This document shows, piece by piece, positions 5,441 through 6,360 of a DNA stretch of 6,360 bases; position 1 is the stretch's first letter, and each line of letters starts with the position of its first letter. The notes below the pieces were generated by a model. That model saw only the letters and a program-made list of their open reading frames with translations, searched no databases and was not told the origin of the DNA. A program made the position numbers and the translations under genes. The stretch is from SIG350 sp964520895. Its GTDB lineage: Bacteria; Bacillota; Clostridia; TANB77; SIG350. The DNA is taken from the NCBI GenBank assembly GCA_964520895.1, contig CAZFOR010000060.1, positions 1-6,360 on the forward strand. The letters run 5' to 3'.

Positions 5441-5722
5441 ATGCTAAATAAATATGAATCAATTTTTATCATTGCACCAGCAGTTGAAGACAAAAAAGCT
5501 GTTATTGATAAATTTACTGCAATGATAAACGAATCTGGAAAAGTTGAAAGCGTTGATGAATGGGGAAATAGAAAACTAGCGTACGAGATTAATAAAAACA
5601 AAGAAGGTTATTATGTTTTAGTTAATTTCGAAGCAAACCCAGAATTAATTGTTGAACTTGAAAGAGTGTATAAAATTACTGATGAAATAATAAAGTTTAT
5701 TACAATTAGTAAAGAAAAATAA
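5441..5722 (+). CDS. rpsF: 30S ribosomal protein S6 (bS6)
   Basis: S6 is a small-subunit protein that binds the central domain of 16S rRNA as a heterodimer with S18. The 93-residue length is normal. Family blocks are visible: KYESIFIIAP at the N-terminus (4-13), WGNRKLAYEINKNKEGYYVLVNF (41-63) and the closing helix and strand ERVYKITDEIIKFI (about 74-87). The protein lacks the Glu-rich tail of enterobacterial S6. AGAGGAGGTG (5424-5433) gives a strong ribosome binding site. It is the first gene of the conserved rpsF-ssb-rpsR operon, which links its production to that of S18. Confidence 0.97.
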   Translation: MLNKYESIFIIAPAVEDKKAVIDKFTAMINESGKVESVDEWGNRKLAYEINKNKEGYYVLVNFEANPELIVELERVYKITDEIIKFITISKEK

Positions 5723-5736
5723 AGGAGGGTGTTAAT

Positions 5737-6159
5737 ATGGTAAACACAGTTGTCCTAATAGGAAGATTAACAAAAGATCCTGAAGTTAGATATACAGCAA
5801 CTAATAATACTATGGTTAGTAGTTTTACATTAGCTGTTAATAGAAAATTTGTAAAACAAGGTGAACAAAGACAAGCAGATTTTATTCCTATCGTAGTATG
5901 GGGAAAATCAGCAGAATTTAGTAGTAAATATTTTAAAAAAGGTATGCAAGTAAGTGTTGTAGGCAGAATTCAAACAAGAAGTTGGGATGATCAAAATGGT
6001 CAAAAAAGATATACAACAGAAGTTATAGCAGATGAATTAGGATTTGCAGAAGGCAAAAGAGAAGATGGCGGAAATGTATCTGAGACTTTTGGTAGTATAG
6101 CAGATGTTGAACCAACAAATGAATTTTCAACAATTACAGATGATGACTTACCTTTCTAA
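5737..6159 (+). CDS. ssb: single-stranded DNA-binding protein
   Basis: SSB coats single-stranded DNA as a tetramer during replication, repair and recombination. The OB fold covers about residues 1-105: NTVVLIGRLTKDPEVRYT at the start, SSFTLAVNRKF (28-38), then ADFIPIVVWGKSAE (47-60) with the conserved W55, and GMQVSVVGRIQTRSW. A short flexible acidic linker ends in DDDLPF (135-140), the tip that recruits partner proteins. At 140 residues the linker is short, as often in Clostridia. AAAGGAGGG (5721-5729) overlaps the rpsF stop, so translation is closely linked. The gene lies 14 bases after rpsF and 26 before rpsR. Confidence 0.97.
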   Translation: MVNTVVLIGRLTKDPEVRYTATNNTMVSSFTLAVNRKFVKQGEQRQADFIPIVVWGKSAEFSSKYFKKGMQVSVVGRIQTRSWDDQNGQKRYTTEVIADELGFAEGKREDGGNVSETFGSIADVEPTNEFSTITDDDLPF

Positions 6160-6185
6160 AAAAATTATAGAAGGAGGTTAGAAAA

Positions 6186-6360
6186 ATGGCTGAAAAAAAA
6201 GGAAATAAAAGATTTAATAAAAATAAAAATGAAGATAATGATTATAGAGTAAGAAGAGTTAAAAAGAAAATTTGTCAATTTTGTGCAAACAAAGAATTAG
6301 AAATTGATTATAAAGAATATGATAAAGTAAAAAGATTTGTTAGTGAAAAAGGTAAAATAT
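6186..6360 (+). CDS. rpsR: 30S ribosomal protein S18 (bS18), cut by the window end
   Basis: The first 58 codons are present and the 3' end lies outside the window. After a Lys/Asn-rich N-terminus comes [16 protein letters not shown] (about residues 22-37), the conserved S18 start with a C-xx-C pair, then [19 protein letters not shown], matching the D-Y-K-D/E-...-L/V-x-x-F-I/V-x-x-x-G-K-I block of the family. The Cys pair suggests the zinc-type variant found in many Firmicutes. AAGGAGG (6171-6177) is 8 bases before the ATG. S18 pairs with S6 in the ribosome, and the shared operon keeps the two in balance. Confidence 0.95.
   Translation, partial: MAEKKGNKRFNKNKNEDNDYRVRRVKKKICQFCANKELEIDYKEYDKVKRFVSEKGKI

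Noticed and set aside
5413..5601. - strand open reading frame over rpsF
   Set aside because: It is antisense to the conserved S6 coding sequence and covers its leader; it has no family resemblance.
1..6360. CRISPR array, insertion sequence, phage attachment site or replication origin
   Set aside because: No regularly spaced repeats, transposase fragments, terminal inverted repeats, integrase genes or clusters of DnaA boxes were seen.

Overview
The window looks like a chromosomal segment from a spore-forming, very AT-rich member of the Firmicutes, most likely class Clostridia. The evidence is strong GGAGG-type ribosome binding sites, consensus sigma-A promoters with extended -10 elements, intrinsic terminators, and a SipL-type spore-coat protein next to veg and a YunB-like sporulation gene. 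The species cannot be named from the sequence.

Left part, + strand (1-2863). A consensus promoter drives veg, which ends in its own terminator. Next comes sipL, a SpoIVA-interacting spore-coat morphogenesis protein with SPOCS/DUF3794 repeats and a C-terminal LysM domain. It is followed almost without a gap by yunB, a sporulation protein. The start of yunB is odd. The only nearby ATG (2109), four bases after the sipL stop, is out of frame with the yunB body, and a run of ten A lies between the two frames.

Middle (2864-3697). A 17-bp hairpin after yunB also carries a good promoter for a 71-residue two-helix membrane protein of unknown function (2986-3201), which is closed by a terminator. Then comes about 450 bases with no protein gene but clear RNA-gene organisation: a perfect TTGACA-17-TATAAT promoter, a structured core at 3392-3559 that closes with a tRNA-like acceptor stem and T-arm, and a 13-bp terminator at 3650-3678. 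That terminator also serves the converging tyrS operon. The core is best explained as a member of the raiA-motif class of clostridial noncoding RNA. That assignment is from memory and pattern, not from a search.

Right part (3698-6360). On the - strand, a small zinc-ribbon protein gene overlaps tyrS by 8 bases, and both are read from one promoter at 5202-5230. No T-box leader is present. Divergently, on the + strand, the rpsF-ssb-rpsR operon (ribosomal protein S6, single-stranded DNA-binding protein, ribosomal protein S18, the last cut by the window end) is read from its own promoter. Its leader carries two stacked hairpins.

Overall this is a mixture of core housekeeping (translation, replication) and early spore-coat assembly. 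The two points most worth attention are the noncoding RNA and the A10 tract at the start of yunB.
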